DNA from: UBA652 sp964598235
Lineage (GTDB): Bacteria; Pseudomonadota; Gammaproteobacteria; Nitrosococcales; Methylophagaceae
Length of the DNA stretch: 42,066 nt
Reading direction: 5' to 3'
Assembly (NCBI GenBank): GCA_964598235.1
Contig: CAZRAY010000011.1
Coordinates: 1-42,066 of the forward strand
The notes beneath the pieces were generated by a model that saw only the letters and a program-made list of their open reading frames with translations, had not been told where the DNA came from and did no database searches. Each line of letters begins with the position of its first letter. The stretch's first letter is position 1. The position numbers and the translations under genes were made by a program. Below, in pieces: positions 7,344 to 16,781 of the stretch.

Positions 7344-9222
7344 ATGACTAAATTGAAACTGGATGCCCCAGAATATTACTTAAACCGTGAAATAAGCTTA
7401 TTGGAGTTTAACTCGCGTGTATTGCAGCAAGCATTGGATGAAAGTCTACCTTTATTAGAACGGCTGAACTACCTCTGTATTGCTTCTACTAATTTGGATG
7501 AATTTTTTGAAGTGCGCGTTGCGGGCTTAATCCAACAATTAGAAATTGGCGATCCCTATCTTGAAGCCGATTTAGTGCCTGCTGATAAAGTATTAAAAAG
7601 CATTGCTATTCGCGCACATGAATTAGTTGCAGAACAATATCGGATCCTGAATAAAGTGCTATTTCCTGCTTTAGCGCAAGAAGAGATTCATGTGTTACCT
7701 CGTGCTCGATGGACTGATGAACAACGCGACTGGTTGAAGGTTTATTTTGCGGAAGAAGTCGCGCCGATTTTGAGCCCGATTGGATTAGATGCAGCGCACC
7801 CTTTCCCCCGCTTACTCAATAAAAGTTTAAATTTTATTGTGTCTCTAGTGGGTAAAGATGCGTTTGGTCGCAACCGTGATTCGGCTATTTTGCAAGCACC
7901 GCGTGCTTTACCGAGACTCGTAAAATTACCTGATGATTTTTGCGAGGATGGTGAACATAAATTTGTGTTCCTATCTTCTATTATCCATGCCTTTGCAGAA
8001 AAATTGTTTTCAGGGATGGCCGTAAAAGGCTGTTATCAATTCCGTGTTACTCGAAATAGTGACCTAGCGATTGATACCGAAGAAACAAGCGATTTGCTTG
8101 ATGCGATTAAAGAAGAATTATCGCAGCGCAATTATGGCGATGAAGTACGACTTGAAATTGCGCATAATTGCCCTGAGGATCTGGTGGATTTTTTACGTGT
8201 GCAATGCGGCATGTCGCAAGATAGCGTGTATCAAGTGGAAGGGCCGGTTAATTTAAGTCGTTTGCAAGCCTTATATTCGCTCATCGACCGTCCAGAATTA
8301 AAATTTAAACGCTTTACACCTGGGACCCCGTCTAAACTAGCAGAAAGCAGCGAGATATTTTCTAAGCTGCGTAAAAGTGATGTATTGNNNNNNNNNNNNN
8401 NNNNNNNNNNNNNNNNNNNNNNNNNNNNNNNNNNNNNNNNNNNNNNNNNNNNNNNNNNNNNNNNNNNNNNNNNNNNNNNNNNNNNNNCGCCGAGAAGAGG
8501 GAAAACTACGGCAATATGTACATTTAGGAACCGGTAATTATCATCCTAATACTGCTCGGCTATATACTGATTATGGCCTGCTCACGTCGAATAAGAAAAT
8601 AGCCAAAGACGTTAGTAATTTATTTGTTCAGCTCACCAGTTTAGGTACGGCAACAAAAATGAATAAATTATTACACGCGCCCTTCACGCTTCATACCGCG
8701 CTGCTGGATAAAATCACCCGCGAAGCCGAGAATGCAGCGGCGGGCAAGCCAGCGCGTATTATTGCCAAAGTAAACTCTTTGGTTGAACCTGAAATCATTC
8801 AGGCGCTTTATCACGCATCTATTGCAGGCGTAAAAATTGATTTAATCATCCGTGGCGTCTGTTGTCTTAAACCCGGTGTTGATGGTGTTTCCGAGAATAT
8901 TACTGTGCGCAGCATTGTGGGTCGATTCTTAGAGCATACTCGTGTGTTCTATTTTGAGAATACAGGCGAGCCTGAAGTATGGGCGGGCAGCGCTGATTTG
9001 ATGAAGCGAAACCTACTCCGCCGTGTTGAGGCGGTATTCCCAATTGAATCCAGCAAACTACGCCAACGAATCATTGACGATCTTGCGCTTTATCTAGCAG
9101 ATAATAATAATGCTTGGGCGCTTAATGCTGAGGGCCGTTATCATCGTGTAACACACGAAGATTCCGTAGAAATCATCTCTGCACAAAATACATTGCTCGA
9201 GCAGCTAGCACTACACTATTGA
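7344..9222 (+). CDS. ppk: Polyphosphate kinase 1, interrupted by an assembly gap
   Basis: PPK1 makes inorganic polyphosphate reversibly from the terminal phosphate of ATP. The first 348 residues before the gap carry the N-terminal and head domains: YYLNREISLLEFNSRVL, then TNLDEFFEVRVAGL and GLDAAHPFPRL. After the gap, 244 residues resume with RREEGKLRQYVHLGTGNY and end with the C2 domain (IIRGVCCLKPG, GRFLEHTRVFYF, GSADLMKRNL). Compared with about 690 residues for the family, roughly 100 are missing in the Ns, including the part expected to hold the catalytic histidine and its HxK motif. Both gap edges fall on codon boundaries, but 100 Ns shift the frame, so N100 is a placeholder. The gene is probably intact in the organism. 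Its 3' end overlaps rlmKL by 7 nt. Confidence 0.93.
8388..8487. other. Assembly gap of 100 Ns inside ppk
   Basis: Exactly 100 undetermined bases. Frame logic requires a true length divisible by three, and comparison with the PPK1 family suggests about 300 nt. Confidence 0.98.
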
Positions 9223-11411
9223 CGCCTAATCTCCCAGCAATAATGGATCTTAGGATTCCGCTTAAAGTCTTCGGGTAAGGTGGCATGGCTAATATCGTTA
9301 ATCGATAGCTTTGTTAAAGCCTCTTTATCCAGCTTGAAGTCACGTCGATTGGTCGAAAAAATTAATGTGCCGTCTTTCGTCAGCAATTGGCTGGCAGATT
9401 TAATCAAGGCAACGTGGTCGCGTTGAATATCAAACACCCCTTCCATCCTGCTTGAATTTGAAAAAGTCGGTGGATCTAGGAAAATAAGTCCATAGCGCTG
9501 TTTCTCTTTTTGAGCAAGATCGAGCCATTCAATGCAGTTTGCGCGCACCATTTTGTGCGAAGCACCGGTTAAACCATTGAGCTGTAAATTATCCTGAGCC
9601 CATTCTAGATAGGTATTAGACATATCGACCGTTGTCGTTGATTTAGCGCCTGCTGCTGCCGCATAAACGGTTGCTGTGCCGGTATAGGCAAAGAGATTTA
9701 AGAAGTCTTGCCCTGCGGCCTTCTCCGCCATCTTCTGGCGGGTAATGCGGTGATCGAGAAATAGCCCTGTATCAAGATAGTCTGTTAAATTTATCCAGAA
9801 ATCATGACCTTGCTCGCCAACCTTAATGCGTTGCTTTTGCTTTGCATGCGCCTCATATTGCTGTGTGCCACGTTGCCGCTGGCGTAATTTAAGCGCTACA
9901 TTTGCTGCTGGCACATTTAATATTTGCGGAATGACCGCAATGACGTCATCTAACCGCTTAATCGCCTTTTCAGGATCAATGGATTTAGGGGGGGCATATT
10001 CTTGGACATGTATATGTTCACCATAGATATCAACTGCTACGGCATATTCCGGCAAATCAGCATCATATACGCGATAGCATTCTAGTTTATTTTTACGCGC
10101 CCATTTACCCAAATGCTTCAAGTTCTTCGTTAGGCGATTGGCAAACATTTTTGCGCCTTCGCTCATCTCTGAAATAGGCGTTATCTCAGCATGAGAGGCG
10201 ATCTCAACCATTTTAGTAGGAGAGGCAGGCGTTTGACTTGCTTTATGTCGGCGCGGTGCATAATAGTTAATGATTTGACACGCAATCGGGCCATTATCAA
10301 TAGCCATATTTGATATTTGTTGGCAATCAGTATGTTTTGCAAGCGCTGGGTTATCTGTTATCAGGGTCATCCGCCATGCTGTTAACTGTTCACGGATTAA
10401 ACGGCCTAAGCTGGTATAGAGCGCGGGTAAATCCACATCACGGCCAATCCGCTCGCCATAAGGCGGATTACTCACGACTAAGCCATGGTCTGCTAATGAC
10501 TCAGTATTCGTCCATGCCTGCATTTCTTGGTGGGTCACCGTAATGTAGTCCGCTAAGCTGGCTTCTTCAATGTTCGCTTTTGCAGCATCAACCGCAACAA
10601 GATTGCTATCCCCCCCCATGATTTTAGGCAGGCGGGATAATCCGCTATGGCGTCTGCGTTGCGCTTCCGCTAAAAGTTGTTGCCACGCTTCCTTATCGTG
10701 TTGTTTCCAGAAACTGAAACCAAAATAATCTCGTGATAGCCCTGGTGCAATATCGGCGGCGATTAATGCCGCTTCAATCAGAAAGGTGCCTGAACCACAC
10801 ATAGGGTCGAGTAAGCCACCGCCAGATTGGGCGATATTTTCCCAATCAGCCGCAACCAAAATGGTGGCCGCAAGGTTTTCTTTTAAAGGCGCGGTTGTGT
10901 TATCAATCCTATAGCCGCGTTTATGTAAACTTTCACCCGACAAATCGATGCTAACCGTCGCATGATTATGCCGCACATACACATTAATCCGTAAGTCAGG
11001 CTGATATAAGTCAACAGAAGGTCTATCGCCTGTTTGCTCTCTAAAGCGGTCAACAATGCCATCTTTAACGCGCTGTGCGCCATATTGTGTATGGCTTATT
11101 TTAGAACGAAAGCTATTGAACTCAACGGCAAGCGTCGATTCATTGTCTTTAATATGCGCTTCCCACGGTATGGCCTTGATGCCTTCGTAAAGCGCATCTG
11201 TGGTGGAGGCATCAAATTGGTCAATCGCCATTAAGACACGGTTAGCCAAGCGAGACCATAGGCAAACACGGTAAGCATCCAGTAACGAACCTGTAAATTG
11301 CACGCTACCTGGGCTTTCGCGCAACTTTTTAATACCCATACCACTGAGTTCTTTAGCCAATAAAGGGATAATGCCGCGGCCTGCGGTAACGGTAAACTTA
11401 TGCTGTTCCAT
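9216..11411 (-). CDS. rlmL: Bifunctional 23S rRNA methyltransferase RlmKL
   Basis: 731 residues, slightly longer than the E. coli enzyme. The N-terminal third is a THUMP domain. The first methyltransferase domain (RlmL, m2G2445) contains DPMCGSGTFLIEAALIA and the catalytic NPPYGER. The second (RlmK, m7G2069) contains LNLFAYTGTATVYAAAAGA and LDPPTFSNS. Both halves look intact, so this is the fused gammaproteobacterial form acting on 23S rRNA during ribosome assembly. It converges on ppk with a 7-nt overlap and is divergent from yhbY, another ribosome-assembly gene, with a short shared upstream region. Confidence 0.95.
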   Translation of the reverse strand: MEQHKFTVTAGRGIIPLLAKELSGMGIKKLRESPGSVQFTGSLLDAYRVCLWSRLANRVLMAIDQFDASTTDALYEGIKAIPWEAHIKDNESTLAVEFNSFRSKISHTQYGAQRVKDGIVDRFREQTGDRPSVDLYQPDLRINVYVRHNHATVSIDLSGESLHKRGYRIDNTTAPLKENLAATILVAADWENIAQSGGGLLDPMCGSGTFLIEAALIAADIAPGLSRDYFGFSFWKQHDKEAWQQLLAEAQRRRHSGLSRLPKIMGGDSNLVAVDAAKANIEEASLADYITVTHQEMQAWTNTESLADHGLVVSNPPYGERIGRDVDLPALYTSLGRLIREQLTAWRMTLITDNPALAKHTDCQQISNMAIDNGPIACQIINYYAPRRHKASQTPASPTKMVEIASHAEITPISEMSEGAKMFANRLTKNLKHLGKWARKNKLECYRVYDADLPEYAVAVDIYGEHIHVQEYAPPKSIDPEKAIKRLDDVIAVIPQILNVPAANVALKLRQRQRGTQQYEAHAKQKQRIKVGEQGHDFWINLTDYLDTGLFLDHRITRQKMAEKAAGQDFLNLFAYTGTATVYAAAAGAKSTTTVDMSNTYLEWAQDNLQLNGLTGASHKMVRANCIEWLDLAQKEKQRYGLIFLDPPTFSNSSRMEGVFDIQRDHVALIKSASQLLTKDGTLIFSTNRRDFKLDKEALTKLSINDISHATLPEDFKRNPKIHYCWEIRRQ

Positions 11412-11424
11412 GAATTGTTCCTGA

Positions 11425-11430
11425 TATAAT
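11425..11430 (+). promoter_or_regulatory. Candidate -10 box for yhbY
   Basis: A perfect TATAAT lies 14 nt past the divergent rlmKL start codon and 32 nt before the chosen yhbY ATG. The ATG at 11429 overlaps this box, which argues against that ATG being the start. No convincing -35 was seen. Confidence 0.35.
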
Positions 11431-11461
11431 GAACGCTATTTTACTATACGGTACCAACTTC

Positions 11462-11758
11462 ATGGCAGTTAATGATAAACAAAAGCGATATTTACGTGGG
11501 CTTGCCCATCCACTCAAGCCAGTTGTGATGATCGGCAATGCAGGGCTAACAGACAATGTCGTGTCAGAAATAGATCGTGCATTGGAACATCATGAGCTTA
11601 TTAAGGTCAGAGTAAGTGGGCAAGAAAAAGCAGAACGACAAGCGATGTTAGCAGATATTGCGCAGCGCACTAGCGCCAACTTGATTCATACAATTGGTCA
11701 TATTGGTGCATTTTACCGTCCCGCACGTGAACCTACAATTCAATTGCCTAAAAAATAG
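11462..11758 (+). CDS. yhbY: YhbY/CRM-domain ribosome assembly RNA-binding protein
   Basis: 98 residues from ATG 11462, a single CRM domain that binds RNA and associates with pre-50S ribosomes. KQKRYLRGLAHPLKPVVMIG contains the characteristic GNAG turn region, followed by LEHHELIKVRV and a C-terminal IGHIGAFYRP. The start at 11462 matches the usual YhbY N-terminus (AVNDKQKRYLRG); the upstream ATG at 11429 falls in a likely -10 box. The next gene, a nitroreductase, starts 23 nt downstream and may be cotranscribed. Confidence 0.93.
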   Translation: MAVNDKQKRYLRGLAHPLKPVVMIGNAGLTDNVVSEIDRALEHHELIKVRVSGQEKAERQAMLADIAQRTSANLIHTIGHIGAFYRPAREPTIQLPKK

Positions 11759-11781
11759 ACTTAAACTTAAGGTAAGCAAAC

Positions 11782-12363
11782 ATGGCCACAATAACACCGT
11801 CGATTTCTTCAATGATTACTGCGCGACGCAGTGGGCGTGCTTATAATGTCGATATCGAAATTGATGCTGCGCAAATTAGAACGCTATGTGAAGCAGCCCA
11901 TTGGGCGCCTTCTTGTTATGGTGAGGAACCTTGGCGATTTATCGTATGGAATAAGCACCAAGATGCAATTGCTTGGCAACGCGCCCTTGATTGCTTAGCG
12001 CCAGGTAATCAAGAATGGGCAAAAAATGCATCTGTATTAATATTATCAGCATCTAATCCAAATTTTAATCATAACAACAAATCCAATCGCTGGGATGGTT
12101 ATGATACAGGTGCTGCCGCGCTCAACTTATGCCTACAAGCAACTCACCTTGGGCTAATGAGTCATCAAATGGGTGGGTTTGATGCAGATAAGCTCAAACA
12201 AGCGTTTCAAATTCCTGAAGAAATTGAGTGCTGGGCAATGATTGCCATTGGCGCGCCTGCCGATATTGATTCTTTGTCTCCTGAACTAAAAGAAAGAGAA
12301 CAAAAAGCACGTTCTCGCCAACCTTTAATTAACAATTTTTATTACAATAGCTGGAAGGCTTAA
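11782..12363 (+). CDS. Nitroreductase family protein
   Basis: 193 residues of the FMN-dependent nitroreductase fold. The N-terminal ARRSGRAYN supplies the Arg/Ser that contacts the flavin phosphate, and HWAPSCYGEEPWRFIVW is the second flavin-binding block. DTGAAALNLCLQATHLGL and the AIGAPAD region near residue 155 are also typical. These enzymes reduce nitroaromatics, quinones or other acceptors with NAD(P)H; the real substrate is not apparent. AAGG precedes the ATG by about 9 nt. It lies between yhbY and a secreted pentapeptide-repeat gene. Confidence 0.88.
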   Translation: MATITPSISSMITARRSGRAYNVDIEIDAAQIRTLCEAAHWAPSCYGEEPWRFIVWNKHQDAIAWQRALDCLAPGNQEWAKNASVLILSASNPNFNHNNKSNRWDGYDTGAAALNLCLQATHLGLMSHQMGGFDADKLKQAFQIPEEIECWAMIAIGAPADIDSLSPELKEREQKARSRQPLINNFYYNSWKA

Positions 12364-12382
12364 AACATATGAAGGAAGTGCA

Positions 12383-12844
12383 ATGAAATTATTCGTCATA
12401 TTGATAATCACTTTGTTTTCAACGCTGTCTATGGCTTTCGAGGAGATTTATGTCGATCGTTTATTAGAAACGAGAGTGTGCCATTATTGTAATTTAAGTG
12501 AGGCGGATTTAAGCAAAAAAATGCTTAATGATGCCGATATTAGTGAAGCGAACCTTAAAAAAACAAACTTTAAGGAGGCCAATTTACAGCGAGTTTGGTT
12601 TACCCATTCTAAAATGCAAAACGCGAACTTAGCGGGTGCGGATTTATCATTTACATTGATGGATTACACTTTACTAAACAGCGCTAATTTATCAGAGGCT
12701 GATCTATCAGGTGCTATTTTAAATTTTAGTGATTTGACGAATGCAAATTTAACGGGTGCAATATTAGAAAACACACAATTACGTGGCGTATTATTCTGCA
12801 ATACAACTATGCCAGATGGCAAAATTAATAACAGTGACTGTTAA
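12383..12844 (+). CDS. Exported pentapeptide-repeat protein
   Basis: 153 residues with an N-terminal signal peptide (hydrophobic stretch from residue 3 to about 17, cleavage likely after SMA). Residues about 38-135 are built from A(D/N)LxX pentapeptides such as ANLSEADLSGA, which fold as a right-handed quadrilateral beta-helix. A CHYC pair precedes the repeats and two further Cys lie near the end, possibly forming disulfides in the periplasm. A strong AAGGAAG site lies before the ATG. The biochemical role of such proteins usually cannot be inferred, and nothing here narrows it. Confidence 0.85.
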   Translation: MKLFVILIITLFSTLSMAFEEIYVDRLLETRVCHYCNLSEADLSKKMLNDADISEANLKKTNFKEANLQRVWFTHSKMQNANLAGADLSFTLMDYTLLNSANLSEADLSGAILNFSDLTNANLTGAILENTQLRGVLFCNTTMPDGKINNSDC

Positions 12845-12884
12845 AGAATAAAATTTTTAATACCAAAACAATACTAATAATAAA

Positions 12885-15800
12885 TTGAAATCACCCTTAA
12901 AAGAAGACATTGAAAAACAACTAAAAAACACCATGCTTGTTGATCGGCATAGACTACGCCAACAATGGCAGCGTCTTAATAAAGACAAGGCAGTGAGTGA
13001 TAAGGCAGTGGTAACATTGCTTAATCAAATCAATACTTCTGTGGTGCGCCATCAAAAACGCTTAGAAAACATACCCAAACCAAAGTTTGAGGGCGATTTA
13101 CCCGTTATTGAAAAGCGGGACGTTATCGCGGACGCTATTCGTGCGCATCAGGTGGTGATTCTATCGGGTGAAACAGGTTCAGGAAAAACCACCCAACTGC
13201 CAAAGATTTGCCTTGAATTAGGCCGTGGCGTAGCAGGCATGATTGGGCATACACAGCCACGGCGTATTGCCGCACGTACCGTGGCCACCCGAATCGCCGA
13301 AGAGCTCGATAGCAAATTGGGCGAGGTTGTGGGTTATAAAGTACGCTTTCATGATTCCGTAGATCGTGACCGCAGTTATATCAAACTGATGACCGATGGT
13401 ATCTTGCTTGCTGAAACGCAAACTGACCGCTATCTGAATCAATACGATACAATTATTATTGATGAAGCGCATGAGCGCAGTCTTAATATTGATTTTTTAC
13501 TGGGTTATTTGAAGCAGTTATTACCAAAGCGCCCCGATTTAAAGGTGATTATCACCTCGGCCACCATCGATACAAATCGATTCTCCAAACATTTTAATGA
13601 TGCCCCCGTGATTGAGGTGTCTGGACGCAGTTACCCAGTTGAAATGCGTTATAACCCTTTACAAGGCGATGATAGCGAGAGCTTAGACCTAGAACTAATA
13701 CCGGGCATTGTGGCGGCTATTGATGAACTATGTCATGAAGGCCAAGGGGATGTGTTGGTGTTTCTATCCGGTGAACGTGATATTCGTGATGTATCCGAAG
13801 CATTACGCAAACACCATCCGCCGCAAACACAAATACTCCCTCTGCTCGCCAGACAATCAGCTGCAGAACAGAATCGTGTATTCCAAACGGGTGGATATCG
13901 CCGTATTATCTTAGCCACGAATGTCGCTGAAACCTCACTGACGGTGCCTGGGATCCGCTATGTCGTCGATCCGGGGTTAGCGCGGATAAGCCGATACAGC
14001 GTGCGTAATAAAGTGCAACGCTTACCCATTGAAAAGGTTTCACAATCTAGTGCCAATCAACGCGCGGGGCGTTGTGGTCGGGTTGCGGCGGGTATTTGTA
14101 TTCGACTCTATGATGAAGATGATTTTAATAATCGCCCTGAATTTACCGAGCCGGAAGTCTTACGCACCAACTTAGCGTCCGTTATTTTGCAAATGGCTGC
14201 TTATCGGCTAGGTGAGCCTGATAAATTCCCCTTTATCAACCCACCCCCACCTAAAATGATTAATGATGGTTTTCGTTTGCTTGAAGAGCTTGGTGCCATC
14301 ACTAAAAAACGTACTTTGAGTGAGATGGGGAGACAACTCGCCAAACTGCCGATTGAACCTCGCATTGCGCGAATGGTTATTGCAGGACAGCAGCATAACT
14401 GCCTCACTGAAATATTGATTATTGCCAGTGCGCTCAGTATTCAAGACCCACGTGAACGCCCGATGGATAAACAACAGGCAGCGGATGAAGCGCATAGTCG
14501 GTATAAAGATGAACGCTCTGATTTCCTCGCCTTTCTCAAGTTATGGGCACATTTCCATGATCGGAAAAAACACCTTAGCCAGAATAAATTGCGAAAATAT
14601 TGCCGTGAGCATTTCTTGTCGTATTTACGTTTACGAGAATGGCATGATATTCACCAGCAGCTCCATGTTCAAGTGACGCAAATGCGCTTTAAACCCAATC
14701 AAATTGAGGCACAATACCAAGAAATACATACGGCTCTATTAACAGGCCTACTCAGCCATATAGCGCTTAAAACAGATAAACGTGAATACACAGGTGCGCG
14801 CAATCTCAAGCTCGCTATTTTCCCAGGATCTGCGTTACATAAAAAAGGGCCTAAATGGATTATCTCTGCCGAGTTGGTTGAAACAGGTAAGCTTTATGCA
14901 CGCTGTGTCGCTAAAATAGAGCCTGAATGGATAGCGCCTGCTGCAGGTGATTTAGTGCGAAAACAATACCTAGAACCACACTGGGAAAAGAAACCCGCTC
15001 AAGTTATTGCGTTAGAAAATATCACGTTATATGGTTTACCTATCGTTAATCGGCGACGCGTCCATTTTGGTCAAATTGATTCTGAACAATCGCATACTAT
15101 TTTCATCCGTGAGGCCTTAGTTAACCAAGATTGGGATTGTCGGGCGGCTTTCTTCAAACAGAACCAAGCGTTGATTGCAGAAATTGAAACATTAGAACAA
15201 AAGTCTCGTCGCCGGGATGTATTGGTTGATGATGAGGTCTTGTTTGAGTTTTATCAGCAACGCATACCCTCTCATATTGTAAACGGTCCTGGGTTTATTA
15301 ACTGGTGGAAAAAAACAGAAAAAACCTCGCCCGCCCTATTGAATTTAAATCGTGAAGATCTGATGGCACATCAGGCCGATGGGGTGACTGTGGACCTTTA
15401 TCCTGATCAAGTATTAGTTAATCGTGTACCGGTTGCCTTGGAATATCATTTTGAGCCTGGGCAAGATCATGATGGTATTACGCAGTCCATTCCCATCACC
15501 TTACTTAACCAAGTTCATCCTGAACAATATGAATGGTTAGTGCCCGGTTTGCTGCGAGATAAAATTATTTTTCTGCTAAAAAGTTTGCCTAAGGCGCAGC
15601 GTAAACACTTTATTCCTATTCCGCAATTTGCAGATAAATGTTTGCAACAATTATCTGATAAGTCAGGGGCGTTTCTACCGACCTTCAGCAAAGTTATATA
15701 TCAACTTTCGCGCATTGAAATATCAGATTCTGATTGGGATATTAATGGCCTACCATCTTATCTCAAGATGAATTTTAAGTTGATGGATGACGGTGGGAAT

Positions 15801-16781
15801 TTATTAGAAGAAAGCCGAGATCTTGCTTTAATTCAAGATAATTGGGCCAGTGAAGCCAAAAACAGCTTTAGCCAAATACCCGGCAGTGATTTTGAACAAA
15901 CAGGATTAACAAGCTGGACATTCGGTGATTTACCTGAACAAATGGAACTTGACCCAACGGGCATGAAAATAACAGCCTATCCCGCCCTCATTGATCAGCA
16001 AGATTACATCGATTTAGTCTTGCTCGACACACAAGAACAAGCAAATAGTCAGACCCACCAAGGCCTGCGGCGTCTGTTTATGCTGTCAGAAGTGGAGGTT
16101 ATAAAATATTTAGATAAAAACCTACCGAATATCACACAAATGTGCCTGCATTACAGTAATGTGGCCGCCGCTCCATTCACGGATGAAGTCGAAAGTACGC
16201 TTTCTCCTTGCGAACAACTTAAAACAGACTTAATTAAACTCACCTTTGATCGCTGCTTTTTAAATGAGAATGTCATCATTCGCACACAACAAGATTTTGA
16301 ATCACAATTAGCGGCTAACCGAAGTAAACTCATTCAAATTGCCAATGACTTAAGCAAGCAGGTTGCCAAACCGTTAAAAGAATACCATGCGATTGCTAAG
16401 CGCTTGGGAAGTGATATTCCAATCTCTGCATTACATTCAGCAAAAGACATTCGAGAACAACTAGATCATCTACTATATCAGGGCTTTGCACATCATACGC
16501 CTGACACTATCTTAGGTAGACTCCCCTTCTATTTTCAAGCAATTGGTTTGCGATTAGATAAACTGGCGGATGATCCTATTAGAGACAAACGGCGAATGGC
16601 CGACGTTATGTCACATTGGCAACGGTATTTAAAGAAACAAACAAGCCACCCTTCCCCTGCCTTAGAAACCTATCGGTGGATGATAGAAGAATTTCGGATT
16701 TCAGTTTTTGCCCAAGGCACGATTAAAACGGCATATCCCATTTCCGAGAAACGCTTAGAACAGCAATGGAAACAGTGCTAA
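12885..16781 (+). CDS. hrpA: ATP-dependent RNA helicase HrpA
   Basis: 1298 residues, the usual length of E. coli HrpA, a DEAH-box RNA helicase that rescues stalled or collided ribosomes. Walker A GETGSGKT is at 95-102, DEAH at 193-196, the SAT motif at 225-227, and QRAGRCGR is motif VI. The HA2/OB region and the long HrpA-specific C-terminal domain follow. The start is the TTG at 12885: comparison with E. coli HrpA, which has about 18 residues before the conserved LMLRDRLRF-like block, supports it over ATG 12933. Neither has a clear ribosome-binding site. The stop overlaps the convergent GGDEF-EAL gene by 4 nt. Confidence 0.95.
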   Translation: MKSPLKEDIEKQLKNTMLVDRHRLRQQWQRLNKDKAVSDKAVVTLLNQINTSVVRHQKRLENIPKPKFEGDLPVIEKRDVIADAIRAHQVVILSGETGSGKTTQLPKICLELGRGVAGMIGHTQPRRIAARTVATRIAEELDSKLGEVVGYKVRFHDSVDRDRSYIKLMTDGILLAETQTDRYLNQYDTIIIDEAHERSLNIDFLLGYLKQLLPKRPDLKVIITSATIDTNRFSKHFNDAPVIEVSGRSYPVEMRYNPLQGDDSESLDLELIPGIVAAIDELCHEGQGDVLVFLSGERDIRDVSEALRKHHPPQTQILPLLARQSAAEQNRVFQTGGYRRIILATNVAETSLTVPGIRYVVDPGLARISRYSVRNKVQRLPIEKVSQSSANQRAGRCGRVAAGICIRLYDEDDFNNRPEFTEPEVLRTNLASVILQMAAYRLGEPDKFPFINPPPPKMINDGFRLLEELGAITKKRTLSEMGRQLAKLPIEPRIARMVIAGQQHNCLTEILIIASALSIQDPRERPMDKQQAADEAHSRYKDERSDFLAFLKLWAHFHDRKKHLSQNKLRKYCREHFLSYLRLREWHDIHQQLHVQVTQMRFKPNQIEAQYQEIHTALLTGLLSHIALKTDKREYTGARNLKLAIFPGSALHKKGPKWIISAELVETGKLYARCVAKIEPEWIAPAAGDLVRKQYLEPHWEKKPAQVIALENITLYGLPIVNRRRVHFGQIDSEQSHTIFIREALVNQDWDCRAAFFKQNQALIAEIETLEQKSRRRDVLVDDEVLFEFYQQRIPSHIVNGPGFINWWKKTEKTSPALLNLNREDLMAHQADGVTVDLYPDQVLVNRVPVALEYHFEPGQDHDGITQSIPITLLNQVHPEQYEWLVPGLLRDKIIFLLKSLPKAQRKHFIPIPQFADKCLQQLSDKSGAFLPTFSKVIYQLSRIEISDSDWDINGLPSYLKMNFKLMDDGGNLLEESRDLALIQDNWASEAKNSFSQIPGSDFEQTGLTSWTFGDLPEQMELDPTGMKITAYPALIDQQDYIDLVLLDTQEQANSQTHQGLRRLFMLSEVEVIKYLDKNLPNITQMCLHYSNVAAAPFTDEVESTLSPCEQLKTDLIKLTFDRCFLNENVIIRTQQDFESQLAANRSKLIQIANDLSKQVAKPLKEYHAIAKRLGSDIPISALHSAKDIREQLDHLLYQGFAHHTPDTILGRLPFYFQAIGLRLDKLADDPIRDKRRMADVMSHWQRYLKKQTSHPSPALETYRWMIEEFRISVFAQGTIKTAYPISEKRLEQQWKQC

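Noticed and set aside
8377..9222. A separate gene starting just before the N run
   Set aside because: It is the C-terminal half of ppk, and its start codon falls in the other half's reading frame next to the Ns.
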